A stretch of DNA of 59,234 nt from Myxococcales bacterium (GTDB lineage Bacteria > Myxococcota > UBA727 > VGSZ01), in contig JAHFED010000040.1 in NCBI GenBank assembly GCA_023248635.1, forward strand, positions 1 to 59,234, written 5' to 3'. Position numbers and translations under genes: made by a program. Positions within the stretch are counted from its first letter, which is position 1. Each line of letters opens with the position of its first letter. The notes under the pieces were generated by a model. The model made no database searches and was not told the origin of the DNA. It saw only the letters and a program-made list of their open reading frames with translations. Shown piece after piece: positions 24,477 through 32,767 of the stretch.

Positions 24477-25069
24477 TCGATGGTGATGGTGCCGACTTTG
24501 ACGCGGTGGTCTGCGTCGGCGGCTTTCTGGCTCTGGGCGCTGGTCCCAGTCGAGGTCACGTGGAGGCGATCGTCGCCCCGGTAGAGGCCGGTCCAGACGT
24601 CGTAGACGCCGGCGGGTGCGTCGAGGGGCACGGTGCCTTCCCAGGTGTCGACGAGATACTCGCCCGGCTGCCACAGGCCGCTCTTGTACTGACCGCGCAG
24701 AGGCCAATGGTCACCATGGATGCGAAAGCCGCCATCTTGGGCATCGATGTGCAGAAAGAGCTGCCAGTCCCCGTCGACGGCGCTGACGACGCCCAGGTGC
24801 AGCTTCACGGGCAATCGTGCGCCGCGCGACAGGGCCGCGGCGGGGAGATCGGCCCCGCGGATGACGACGGCGCCGCCCAGGGTGAGCTCAAGAGGGAGGC
24901 CCGGCGTCGTCGGCGTCGTCGACAACGCGCTGCCGAGCGTCGAACGGTCAAAGGCCCGCTGCTCGGCCACCACGCCGCTGGGTCGGGGCAGGGCACCGAT
25001 GCCGATCCCGTAGGCCAGCACCGGCACGGCGACGACGACGATCCAGCGCCGGGCTTGGGACTCCGCCAT
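24473..25069 (-). CDS. Hypothetical membrane-anchored protein
   Basis: A 198-aa protein with one N-terminal membrane helix (WIVVVAVPVLAYGIGIGALP). The remainder is predicted to be a periplasmic beta-rich domain. WQLFLHIDAQDGGFRIHGDH and GEYLVDTWEGTVPLDAPAGV recall domains attached to membrane glycosyltransferase-like proteins in related genomes (by recollection). It lies between holB (one base upstream) and the HAD gene (ATGA overlap), so it is probably part of the same transcript. Function unknown. Confidence 0.6.
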   Translation of the reverse strand: MAESQARRWIVVVAVPVLAYGIGIGALPRPSGVVAEQRAFDRSTLGSALSTTPTTPGLPLELTLGGAVVIRGADLPAAALSRGARLPVKLHLGVVSAVDGDWQLFLHIDAQDGGFRIHGDHWPLRGQYKSGLWQPGEYLVDTWEGTVPLDAPAGVYDVWTGLYRGDDRLHVTSTGTSAQSQKAADADHRVKVGTITIE

Positions 25070-25070
25070 G

Positions 25071-26048
25071 TCAGCGGCGCTCGAGGAGGGAGGGCGACGC
25101 CCCCAGCAGCAGCCGTTCGATCACCAGCTGCACAGCACCGTTCATCGCGAGGTCGTGGCGGGCGTGAAAGAGGCCTTCGAGAGCCGCGAGCTCGTCGAGG
25201 TCGGAATGCGCGAGCCCCTCGAGGTGGCGGGCGCGCAGGTCGGCAGCCAGCTGGCGCTCGGCCAGCGCCAAGAGGGCGTCGACTTCGGCGCGATCGCGGC
25301 CCAGGGCGGCGGCGGTCTCGAGGCGTTCCCCCAGTCCTTGGGCGCGTTGGTGCAGCAGCAGGGCAGACACGAGGCGCCCGACCCCGTCGACGACGCCGGC
25401 GTCTGGGGCGGGGACTGCTTTGCCGGGGCGGCGGTTCTGGATGGTCTGCCGGTCTTGCTGCGAGAGCGGAGCAAAGCCCAGGCGCAAGCAGCGCGAGGCG
25501 ATGGTGGGCAACACCGCGCGGACGTTGGGCACCAGCAGAATCAAGATGGTCTCGGGCCCGGGCTCTTCCAACCCTTTGAGGAGGGCATTTTGCGCCGGGG
25601 TGTTCATCTTGTGGGCGTCGACGACGACGGCGACGCGGTTGCGGCCTTGGTAGGGACGCTTTTGCAGGGTCTGGGCGAGGGCGCGGATCGCGTCGATCTT
25701 GATGTCCACCGAGGGCCGGCCTTTGCCTTCGGGCTCTGCGAGGCCCCGGCCCACCGCTTCGGCTTCGCTCATGATGATGGTCACGTCGGGATGGGCGCCC
25801 GCGTCGACGCGGCGGCAGGCCCGGCAAGCTGCGCAGCCAAAGGGGACGACGGCGGCGTCGGTGCCGCGCAGCTCGCACAAGAGCCCGCGCGCCAGGGCCC
25901 GGGCACAGGTCTCGCGCCCGCTCCCGCTCGGGCCGGCAAACAGCAGCCCGTGCGCCAACCGATTCGACGACAGCGCCGCCCGCAGCGCCGCCACGGCACG
26001 GTCCTGGCCGATGACGACGTCGTTGGCTGGAGGGGGTGGTGGGCGCAC
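25071..26048 (-). CDS. holB: DNA polymerase III subunit delta prime
   Basis: A 325-aa clamp-loader AAA+ subunit with a GTG start. The Walker A-like loop is LLFAGPSGSGRETCARALAR (about 34-53). The zinc Cys module is FGCAACRACRRVDAGAHPDV. KMNTPAQNALLKGLEEPGPE carries the region around the SRC motif, followed by VLPTIASRCLRL with the SRC itself. The C-terminal 110 residues are the collar domain. It works with DnaX and HolA to load the sliding clamp. It heads a minus-strand group that continues into envelope genes. Length fits the family. Confidence 0.9.
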   Translation of the reverse strand: MRPPPPPANDVVIGQDRAVAALRAALSSNRLAHGLLFAGPSGSGRETCARALARGLLCELRGTDAAVVPFGCAACRACRRVDAGAHPDVTIIMSEAEAVGRGLAEPEGKGRPSVDIKIDAIRALAQTLQKRPYQGRNRVAVVVDAHKMNTPAQNALLKGLEEPGPETILILLVPNVRAVLPTIASRCLRLGFAPLSQQDRQTIQNRRPGKAVPAPDAGVVDGVGRLVSALLLHQRAQGLGERLETAAALGRDRAEVDALLALAERQLAADLRARHLEGLAHSDLDELAALEGLFHARHDLAMNGAVQLVIERLLLGASPSLLERR

Positions 26049-26264
26049 CCCGCTGCCTTAGGCCAATGGCGAGCCGTCGGGAAGGCGCGTCTTGCCGTCC
26101 CGGTGGGGGAGGTTGTCGGCCGGCGCTCGGGCCGACGCTGCGCTGGGTTCCGCGATCGCGGGGCGGGAGCTTCGACGACGTCACCTTCCGTCGCCAGGCG
26201 GCGCGCGACGCGCCCCGAGGGAAGAACAACCGTGCCACGCCGTCACGACGGTCGAAAAACGACA

Positions 26265-26337
26265 GTCGGGGACATAGTTGCGTAAATACTTGACCGATGG
26301 TCGACCAAGTTTCGCAATTTCGCAACTATGTCCCGAC
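26265..26337. repeat. MITE-like inverted repeat element
   Basis: GTCGGGGACATAGTTGCG (26265-26282) is complementary to CGCAACTATGTCCCGAC (26321-26337), apart from one extra G in the left arm. The 38-base interior is AT-richer and holds a smaller near-palindrome (TTGACCGATGGTCGACCAA). It has the size and shape of a miniature inverted-repeat element or a recombination site. No coding potential and no target duplication recognised. Confidence 0.65.
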
Positions 26338-26768
26338 AAATATCGAGGCCGCACCAGGCCGTGTATCCAGCTCCGATGTCCCGCGAACTCTGATCGACAA
26401 CCCTGTGGAAAACTTGGGGAAATTGATCGGTGTCGACGACGAAATTCGCGACGGCGCCGACGCTGCGATGGTGGCCCGGCTCGATAGGGAATCCGCCACG
26501 AGCCGCCGCGTCGACGACGCTCGACGACGAAGCAGGTTCACAGCACCATTGCTTCGTCGGTTGCGGTGGTGCGCGTCGTCGAGAGATCGAGACCGCCCAC
26601 CTCGGAAGGACGGCCAAGCGCCGCTGGAATGCGTTCCAGGGGCGCCAAGGCGTGGCACCCGGTTGATCTGCTGATCGACCGACGTGCTGATGGTTTGCGG
26701 CGTTCACGCGGCGCAGACCTGGTCTGGATGGGTCCCGCGATGTCGACGGGCGCTCTGCCCCAACGTCT

Positions 26769-26783
26769 CTGATCCCGGATCAG
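26769..26783. promoter_or_regulatory. 15-bp palindrome upstream of the H1-like gene, possible operator
   Basis: CTGATCCCGGATCAG is a perfect odd-length palindrome (7-bp arms around a central C). It lies 70 bases before the start of the H1-like gene, a distance suited to a regulator binding site. No regulator gene is nearby and no promoter hexamers were clear. Confidence 0.25.
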
Positions 26784-26852
26784 CGTCGTCGGGATGGAAG
26801 CTCTGTTTCAACAACCCCCGGGCGAGAGCCTGGACTGCAGGAGACGAATCCC

Positions 26853-27242
26853 ATGGCGAATGCCGAAAAGGTTGCGAAGGCTGGCGTTACTCGTGAGGGC
26901 GGCTGGCTCTATTACATCGACAAGAGCGGCAACATCGCTCGCTCGCGCATGGTGCGCGGCGGACAGAAGAAGAAGCCCGGCGACAAGCCCGAGGTCATCG
27001 CCAAGACCGGCGTGACCCGCGACAACAACTACATCTACTTCATGGATGACGCCGGCGACGTCGCACGCGTTCCGCGCAGCAAGGGCGGCACCGCCCGCTC
27101 GAAGAAGAAGTCGACCAAGAAGCCCGCCAAGAAGGCCCCCGCGAAGAAGGCGGCCAAAAAGGCTCCGGCGAAGAAGGCGGCCAAGAAGGCTCCCGCGAAG
27201 AAGGCGGCCAAGAAGGCCCCGGCCAAGAAGAAGAAGAAGTGA
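26853..27242 (+). CDS. Histone H1-like DNA-binding protein with duplicated N-terminal domain
   Basis: A 129-aa protein preceded by GGAGA. Residues 8-45 and 50-85 are two copies of one motif: AKAGVTREGGWLYYIDKSGN and AKTGVTRDNNYIYFMDDAGD. Both continue into a VAR/IAR end. From about residue 88 the tail is almost only Lys, Ala and Pro in tandem KKAPAKKAA-like units (four to five copies), as in bacterial H1-like proteins that compact DNA. The N-terminal repeat may bind a partner or DNA ends. It stands alone with its own terminator, and coding bias suggests strong expression. Confidence 0.8.
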   Translation: MANAEKVAKAGVTREGGWLYYIDKSGNIARSRMVRGGQKKKPGDKPEVIAKTGVTRDNNYIYFMDDAGDVARVPRSKGGTARSKKKSTKKPAKKAPAKKAAKKAPAKKAAKKAPAKKAAKKAPAKKKKK

Positions 27243-27276
27243 TCAGGTGTCGTCGTCGATTCTGACGATGAACAAG

Positions 27277-27304
27277 AAACGGGGGCCCAGGCCCCCGTTT
27301 TTTG
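27277..27304 (+). terminator. Intrinsic terminator of the H1-like gene
   Basis: AAACGGGGGC (27277-27286) pairs with GCCCCCGTTT (27291-27300), followed by a run of Ts to 27303. It is a textbook rho-independent terminator. The A run on the other side means it can also act on the convergent enoyl-CoA hydratase transcript. Confidence 0.9.
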
Positions 27305-27323
27305 TGTGGGCTGCAGGTCGCGA

Positions 27324-28121
27324 TCACTTGCCGGCGAAGTTGGCGGTGCGGCGCTCGAGGAAGCTCGTCATCCCTTCGGCGGCATCCTCGCTGCCGACCA
27401 GACGCGTCAGGGTGGCGTCGAGGTCGCGCGCTGCCGCCAAGGGACCAAAGTCTCTCGCTTGTTTTGCCGACGCCAGGGTCGCGCGCACGGCCAGGGGCGC
27501 TTGTTGGGCGATGCTGGTCGCGATCGCCACCGCGCGCTCCTTTTGCTGACCCGCTGCAACGACCTCTTGCACCAAGCCGATGCGCAAGGCTTCGACGACG
27601 TCGAATTCGTCTCCGCTGAGGATCCAGCGCATGGCGTTTCCCCATCCGCAGCGCTGGTGGAAACGCAAAGTGGCCCCGCCGAAGGGAAAGATCCCGCGCT
27701 TGACCTCGATCTGGGCAAAGCGGGCGTCGGCGGCGGCAACGGCGACGTCGGTGGCGAGGATGAGCTCGATGCCGAGGGTCAAGCACAGGCCTTGGACGGC
27801 GACGACGACGGGTTTGGTGCGCGGTCGGCCCCCGAGGTCCCAGGGGTGCACGGAGGCGGGCGGCATCGGCATCTCGCCGGCGGCAAACACCGGGGCCATG
27901 GCCATGAGATCGAGGCCGGCGGTGAAATGCGGTCCTTCGGCGAAAACGACGCCGACGCGGGCCTCGGCTGTGTCTTCGAGCAGGTCGAAAGCAGCGACCA
28001 GGGAGCGCAGCATTTCGGGGCCGAAGGCATTGCGCTTGAGAGGCCGGTCGATGCCCATCATCAGCAGATGACCTCGCTGTTCGACGGTCACGCGTCCTTC
28101 GACTGGGGTTGGTTCCGCCAT
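27324..28121 (-). CDS. Enoyl-CoA hydratase/isomerase family protein
   Basis: A 265-aa crotonase-fold protein starting MAEPTPVEGRVTVEQRGHLL, with AAGGGAG 7 bases upstream of the ATG. Family marks are IDRPLKRNAFGPEMLRSLVA, the oxyanion-hole region GPHFTAGLDLMAMAP, and FAQIEVKRGIFPFGGATLRF, which keeps the first catalytic Glu. The usual second Glu is not certain, so hydratase or isomerase activity cannot be separated. It acts on acyl-CoA thioesters in the cytoplasm. Transcribed alone and divergently from gnd. Confidence 0.85.
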   Translation of the reverse strand: MAEPTPVEGRVTVEQRGHLLMMGIDRPLKRNAFGPEMLRSLVAAFDLLEDTAEARVGVVFAEGPHFTAGLDLMAMAPVFAAGEMPMPPASVHPWDLGGRPRTKPVVVAVQGLCLTLGIELILATDVAVAAADARFAQIEVKRGIFPFGGATLRFHQRCGWGNAMRWILSGDEFDVVEALRIGLVQEVVAAGQQKERAVAIATSIAQQAPLAVRATLASAKQARDFGPLAAARDLDATLTRLVGSEDAAEGMTSFLERRTANFAGK

Positions 28122-28213
28122 GCAGTGCTCCCTTGGGTTGGAGCTCGAGCGCCTACCAGAACCCCCGCGGGCTGGCGGCCAATTCATCGCCGCCAGGCGA
28201 TGAACCTGTAGAC

Positions 28214-28247
28214 AATTCACCGACACGCGAAGCGCTGTCGGTGAATT
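28214..28247. promoter_or_regulatory. 12-bp inverted repeat in the divergent region before gnd
   Basis: AATTCACCGACA (28214-28225) and TGTCGGTGAATT (28236-28247) are exact complements separated by 10 bases. The repeat sits between the divergent enoyl-CoA hydratase and gnd genes. No T run follows, so an operator or processing stem is as likely as a terminator. Confidence 0.45.
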
Positions 28248-28388
28248 CTGCTGGCTGCCGGTCTGCATCGAGTGTCTCGGTGGGCAACAGCGACGTCAGA
28301 GCGCATCAGGACGGCCGCACTGTTGACCCGATCTGTGCGCCCGCGGTACCCAGCCCCCGTCTGATCACCAGCCACCCCGGAGTCCCGC

Positions 28389-29942
28389 ATGGCGTTTCCG
28401 AAGCCCACCCCGAATTCTGCCGACGTCGGCCTCGTAGGCCTGGCCGTCATGGGCCAGAACCTCGTTCTCAACATGGCCGACCACGGGTTCCAGGTCGCCG
28501 TTTACAACCGCACCACGGCGACGACCCAGAAGTTCGTCGACGACAACCCGCCCAAGGTCTTCGGCGACACCGGCGGCGGCCTCGTGCCCGGCGCCGAGCT
28601 CGCGGACTTCATCGCTTCGATCAAGAAGCCCCGCCGCATCGTCATCCTGGTCAAGGCCGGCAAGCCCACCGACGCCGTCATCGACTCTCTGGTTCCCTTG
28701 CTCGACAAGGGCGACGTCATCGTCGACGGCGGCAACGCGCTGTACACCGACACCATCCGCCGCGAGAAGGCGCTGACCGACAAGGGCTTGCTCTTCGTCG
28801 GCTCCGGCGTGTCCGGCGGCGAAGAAGGTGCGCGCTTTGGACCGTCCCTCATGCCCGGTGGCAAGCCCGAGTCGTGGGAGATCTTGAAGCCCGTGTGGAT
28901 GGCCTGTGCGGCCAAGGTCGACGCCACCACCGGCAAGCCCCTCGAAGGCGCTGCCCCCGGCAAGCCCGTCAAGGGCGGCGTTCCCTGCACGACCTACATC
29001 GGCCCCGACGGCGCCGGCCACTACGTGAAGATGGTGCACAACGGCGTCGAGTACGGCGACATGCAGCTCATCTGCGAGGCCTACTCGATCCTCCGCCACT
29101 CGCTGGGCAAGACCCCCGAAGAGTGCAGCAAGATCCTCAAGGAGTGGAACCAGGGCGACCTGAACTCCTTCCTGATTGAGATCAGCGCCGACGTGTTGCA
29201 GCAGAAGGACCCGGTGACGGGCAAGCCCTTCGTCGACGTCGTCTTGGACACTGCCGGCCAAAAGGGCACGGGCAAGTGGACGTCGGTCAACGCGCTCGAC
29301 CTCGGCATCCCCGCCGCCACCGTCGCCGAAGCCGTCTTTGCCCGCTGCATCTCGGCCCTCAAGGACGAGCGCGTCGCGGCATCGAAGGTGCTCAAAGGCA
29401 GCGTGGGTCTCGGCAAGGCCGTCGAGATCTCGGTCGACTCCGTGCGCGACGCGCTCTACTGCTCGAAGCTGTGCTGCTACGCGCAGGGCTTCGCGCTCTA
29501 CGCGGCGGCGTCGCAGGAGTACAAGTGGAACCTCAACCTCGGTGAGATCGCCCAGATCTTCCGCGGCGGCTGCATCATCCGCGCGGGCTTCCTGCAGAAG
29601 ATCACCGACGCGTTCACCAAGAACCCCAAGCTCCAAAACCTCCTCCTCGACCCCTATTTCGGCGAGAAGGTGCAAAAGGGGCAGGACAACTGGCGCAAGG
29701 TCGTGGCCCGCGCTGCCCTCGACGGCACCGCGGCACCGCTCTTTGGCTCGGCCCTCTCGTACTACGACAGCTACCGCAGCGAGACCCTGCCGGCGAATCT
29801 GCTGCAGGCGCAGCGCGACTTCTTCGGCGCGCACACCTACGAGCGCGTCGATCAGCCCCGCGGCGAGTTCTTCCACATCGACTGGCCGGATGCGAAGCGT
29901 CCCCAGCTCAAGCTCTCTGAGCTGGGCATGAACCGCAGCTGA
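28389..29942 (+). CDS. gnd: 6-phosphogluconate dehydrogenase, decarboxylating
   Basis: A 517-aa enzyme of the pentose phosphate pathway: 6-phosphogluconate plus NADP+ gives ribulose 5-phosphate, CO2 and NADPH. The N-terminal nucleotide site is [20 protein letters not shown]. The catalytic segment [20 protein letters not shown] carries Lys, His and Asn, and [20 protein letters not shown] is diagnostic of the family. It is longer than the usual 470 aa because of an insert near residues 175-200 ([20 protein letters not shown]). The ATG at 28389 begins the conserved protein. A terminator follows at 29970. Confidence 0.95.
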   Translation: MAFPKPTPNSADVGLVGLAVMGQNLVLNMADHGFQVAVYNRTTATTQKFVDDNPPKVFGDTGGGLVPGAELADFIASIKKPRRIVILVKAGKPTDAVIDSLVPLLDKGDVIVDGGNALYTDTIRREKALTDKGLLFVGSGVSGGEEGARFGPSLMPGGKPESWEILKPVWMACAAKVDATTGKPLEGAAPGKPVKGGVPCTTYIGPDGAGHYVKMVHNGVEYGDMQLICEAYSILRHSLGKTPEECSKILKEWNQGDLNSFLIEISADVLQQKDPVTGKPFVDVVLDTAGQKGTGKWTSVNALDLGIPAATVAEAVFARCISALKDERVAASKVLKGSVGLGKAVEISVDSVRDALYCSKLCCYAQGFALYAAASQEYKWNLNLGEIAQIFRGGCIIRAGFLQKITDAFTKNPKLQNLLLDPYFGEKVQKGQDNWRKVVARAALDGTAAPLFGSALSYYDSYRSETLPANLLQAQRDFFGAHTYERVDQPRGEFFHIDWPDAKRPQLKLSELGMNRS

Positions 29943-29969
29943 CCTCTGCACGCTAGCGACACAACGACG

Positions 29970-29995
29970 ACGGCGGCCTGCGGGTCGCCGTTTTC
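29970..29995 (+). terminator. Terminator after gnd
   Basis: ACGGCG (29970-29975) pairs with CGCCGT (29986-29991) across a 10-base loop and is followed by TTTTCGTTTTT. A good rho-independent shape 30 bases after the gnd stop. Confidence 0.7.
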
Positions 29996-30046
29996 GTTTT
30001 TACGGCAGGGCTTTTCGACGTCGACGCCGCGGGCCACAGGGGTGGC

Positions 30047-30733
30047 GTGGAACGAGCCAAGGCCCCAGCGGTGATGGAGCGCGAGGTCGTCGTCGACGAC
30101 GCTGTTGCCTTTTTGCAGGGGCGATCTCTCGAGGGCTGCTCGATCGTGAGCTCCATCCCCGATGTGACAGAGACTGGGATGGCGATGGCGGCCTGGCTGC
30201 AGTGGTTCAGCGACGTCGCCCGCTTGATGGTCGAGAAGCTCCCCGACGACGGCTTCTTGGTCTTGACCCAGACCGACATTCGCAAAAGCGGGCGCTGGAT
30301 CGACAAGAGCTTCCTCGTGCAGAGCGCCGCGCTCTCGGCCGGGGCGGTGCTCTTGTCGCGCAAGATCATCTGCCGCAAGCCAGCGGGGTCGACTTCGACG
30401 TCGCGGGCGGCCTTCACCCATCTCTTGGTGTTTTCGCGTGGCGCCCTGCTGCTCGATCCCCTGCGGCCCGAGGTGGTGCCTGACGTGCTTGCCGATGGCG
30501 GGGCCATTACCTGGACCCGCGGATTGGGGGAGCGAGCAGCCCTGGCCTGCGTCGACGTCGTCGTCCGCTACGCCTCCAGTCACACCATCGTCGATCCTTT
30601 TTGTGGCGAAGGCATGGTGCTCGCGGCCGCGAACCACCGCCGCCGCCGCGCCTTGGGCTGTGAGCGCAACGGAAAGCGGGCCGAAAAAGCCCGCCACCTC
30701 GTGATCAAGAAGGCCCGCCCCGACGGCGCCTGA
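30047..30733 (+). CDS. DNA-methylase-like SAM-dependent methyltransferase
   Basis: A 228-aa protein. The C-terminal VDPFCGEGMVLAAANHRRRR then ALGCERN is a SAM-binding motif I of the amino-methyltransferase type. LVLTQTDIRKSGRWIDKSFL and VFSRGALLL are internal strands. The order, with the SAM motif near the C-terminus, resembles permuted DNA methylase-like proteins of unknown substrate. No clear DPPY/NPPY motif was seen. The GTG at 30047 has AGGGGTGG upstream; an ATG at 30074 is an alternative. It is followed by an IS66 relic. Confidence 0.75.
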   Translation: MERAKAPAVMEREVVVDDAVAFLQGRSLEGCSIVSSIPDVTETGMAMAAWLQWFSDVARLMVEKLPDDGFLVLTQTDIRKSGRWIDKSFLVQSAALSAGAVLLSRKIICRKPAGSTSTSRAAFTHLLVFSRGALLLDPLRPEVVPDVLADGGAITWTRGLGERAALACVDVVVRYASSHTIVDPFCGEGMVLAAANHRRRRALGCERNGKRAEKARHLVIKKARPDGA

Positions 30734-30734
30734 T

Positions 30735-31071
30735 CAGCGACCGCGAGCTGCTTCTGTCGGTCGTCGACGTGCTCGCTCTTCTGGCCTGCCCGTCGAAGCC
30801 CGCGACGACGCGGACGCAGCGGCCGCCGCGCAACACCAGCTCCAACGGCCTCGTCGGCTCGGGCGCTGCTTCGATGGAGACAAAAAGGAGACCGCCAACG
30901 ACGTCGACGCCGGCCCCTCTGCGGCCAGGCGCCGGCGCCAGTATTAGAAGGCAGACACGACGACGCCGTGGCGCTCGCAGAAGGCCCTGATGCTCTGCTC
31001 ACTGGTGGCGGTTGGCGGATGAGCTCCCGCCAGTCTTCAGGCGAAGGCGCTGTCGTCGATGTCATCCCCAA
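30735..31071 (-). pseudogene. IS66-family accessory protein TnpA, degraded
   Basis: On the minus strand, three pieces in different frames follow the order of IS66 TnpA: PSPEDWRELIRQ, then SIRAFCERHGVVSAF with an in-frame stop and YWRRRLAAEG, then LELVLRGGRCVRVVAGFDG. At least one stop and two frameshifts interrupt it. It is the remainder of an insertion; the IS66 TnpB and transposase genes are not present nearby. Function is lost. Confidence 0.65.
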
Positions 31072-31378
31072 GCCCTACGCGGTTGGGGTCACCCTCGTCT
31101 CGACGGCGTTCACCGGGCGAATACGAAGGTGCCAGCGGCGAGGTAGGCCGAAGGCGTTGCCGTCTGGTTGCCGAGAGACCGGGGAACAGGACGGATCCCC
31201 CGGATCTTCGTTGGCGCGCCCCTCATCGCAAGCAGGCGCAGAACGTGTGCCGCAGGGTGATGAGCTGATGCTCATTTTGCACAGCGGGTCTTTCCCCGCG
31301 GCTCCCGGGCGCCCCGTGTTGGCGGCACTGCAGCTGCATCGTCGGGCGACGATCCACGGCACCCAACGAAGGACTGTC
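31072..31378. other. Intergenic region before the GE-repeat lipoprotein
   Basis: About 300 bases between the IS66 relic and the next lipoprotein gene. The plus-strand frame of the lipoprotein is open through it but shows no protein-like sequence. Presumably the promoter of the lipoprotein gene lies in the last 100 bases; no hexamers stand out. Confidence 0.35.
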
Positions 31379-32767
31379 ATGAGCAAGCTGCGCATCATCT
31401 CGATCACCATTGCCCTCGTCGTCAGCGCCTGCGGCGGTGACCCGCTCCACCCGATCGAGATCGCTGGCAAGACCAAAGAAGCAGCCCCGGGCGCGGGTGA
31501 ATCAGGGGGCGTGGCCGGCGGTGGTGGAGGCGAAGGCCAGCGGGAGGAGGCGGAGGGCGAAAGCGAAAGCGAAAGCGAAGGAGAGGGCGAAGGAGAGGGC
31601 GAAGGAGAGGGCGAAGGAGAGGGCGAAGGAGAGGGCGAAGGAGAGGGCGAAGGAGAGGGCGAAGGAGAGGGCGAAGGAGAGGGCGAAGGCGAAAGCGAAG
31701 GAGAGGGCGAAGGAGAGGGCGAAGGGGAGGGCGACGACGCCATCGGCGAAGGCTACGAAGCCGTCGAAGTGAGCGATTGGGGCTACCGCGACGGCGCGTT
31801 CGGCGGTGCCCTCACCTCGCTGGACGATGACGATCCCCGCTGTGTGGGCCTCGCGCCGCCCACGGTGCTCGTCTCGAGCATCTCCGCCGCGGCAGGCCTG
31901 ATCGTCGATGGCGACGCGGTGATCTCGATGACCGGCGTGGGGCTCGAGCGCTTCGACCTGAGCGCCCAGACGATCACGCTGCTGGACTCTGGCTGGGGCT
32001 TCGACACCGTCCTCGCTGGCGGCTTCGTCTATTTCGCCGACGTCGATCTCAGCCTGAAGCGGGCCGCCGCGCGAGGAGGGCGCGTCGAGCGCGTGGTGCG
32101 TGAAACAGGGGTGAGCGGTGTCGTGGTGGCCGCCGACGTCGACGACGTCTACTGGACCAACCAGATCAACGACGCCGTCACCCGCCACGTGATTGGTACG
32201 CACGGCGTCTCGGTGGTGGCCGAGACACCGGGTCCGTTCGCGATGATGATCGACGACGAGAACATCTACTGGGTCGCCGATTGGGACACGGGCATGAAGA
32301 TGCCCCGCGATGGCAGCTCCGAGCCCACGGTGCTCTTTGAGGTCGGCGCGTTCTACGCCCTCGCTGCGGGCGCTGAGATCGTCGGCGGCTCGGTGGGAGC
32401 GCTGGTCCACGACGACGACGACGTCTTCATTGGGGCGCACGGCTTCGTGGGTGCGATCGGCAAGAATGGCGACCATCCCCGGCTGTTGGCAGTGGCGAAC
32501 AACCCCTGGGCGGTGGGGGGCATCGCCGTCGACGACAACTACGTCTACTACACCGACTACGCCGACGATGCGCCGTCGGGCTCGCGCCCTGCCCTCTCGC
32601 GCATCGAGCGGGTGCGAAAAGCCGGCGGCGCGGCCGAGACCGTCGCATGCAACCTCGTGGGTCCCACCGAGCTCGTTGTCACCGACGGTGCCCTCACGTT
32701 CTTGGACCTCAGCGACGATCTGAGCGACGCCTGGATCAAGCGCGTCCCGGTCGCGCCCCCGCGCTGA
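31379..32767 (+). CDS. Lipoprotein with long Gly-Glu repeat linker and propeller-like domain
   Basis: A 462-aa protein. It starts MSKLRIISITIALVVSACGG with lipobox VSAC and AAGGA upstream. After a Gly-rich spacer, residues about 56-118 are nearly pure Gly-Glu/Ser-Glu dipeptides. The remaining 340 residues have repeating units such as ADVDDVYWTNQINDAVTRHV, DDENIYWVADWD and VDDNYVYYTDYAD, as in small beta-propellers. The acidic linker would hold the propeller away from the membrane. Such lipoproteins are seen in Myxococcota-like genomes (recalled). The C-terminus overlaps the convergent methyltransferase gene by 32 bases. Confidence 0.8.
   Translation: MSKLRIISITIALVVSACGGDPLHPIEIAGKTKEAAPGAGESGGVAGGGGGEGQREEAEGESESESEGEGEGEGEGEGEGEGEGEGEGEGEGEGEGEGEGEGEGESEGEGEGEGEGEGDDAIGEGYEAVEVSDWGYRDGAFGGALTSLDDDDPRCVGLAPPTVLVSSISAAAGLIVDGDAVISMTGVGLERFDLSAQTITLLDSGWGFDTVLAGGFVYFADVDLSLKRAAARGGRVERVVRETGVSGVVVAADVDDVYWTNQINDAVTRHVIGTHGVSVVAETPGPFAMMIDDENIYWVADWDTGMKMPRDGSSEPTVLFEVGAFYALAAGAEIVGGSVGALVHDDDDVFIGAHGFVGAIGKNGDHPRLLAVANNPWAVGGIAVDDNYVYYTDYADDAPSGSRPALSRIERVRKAGGAAETVACNLVGPTELVVTDGALTFLDLSDDLSDAWIKRVPVAPPR
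31585..31735. repeat. 12-bp tandem repeat encoding Gly-Glu
   Basis: The unit GGAGAGGGCGAA is repeated about nine times in a row, then after GGCGAAAGCGAA two to three more times, the last with variants. It encodes Gly-Glu-Gly-Glu and lies within the lipoprotein gene. Such arrays change copy number by slippage, always in frame here because 12 is a multiple of 3. Confidence 0.9.

Larger units (their letters stand above)
26049..26852. other. Gene-free region with a long inverted repeat and a small palindrome
   Basis: About 800 bases between holB and the H1-like gene. No protein gene could be supported on either strand. It contains the inverted-repeat element at 26265-26337 and a 15-bp palindrome at 26769-26783. 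Base composition around 26265-26420 is less GC-rich than elsewhere. The promoter of the H1-like gene is expected in the last 150 bases. Confidence 0.45.

Noticed and set aside
26243-26707. A 154-codon minus-strand frame between holB and the H1-like gene
   Set aside because: No family signature, no ribosome site, and it runs through the inverted-repeat element.
31585-31735. Regular repeat array considered as a CRISPR
   Set aside because: The units are 12 bp, directly adjacent with no spacers, and in frame within a lipoprotein gene.
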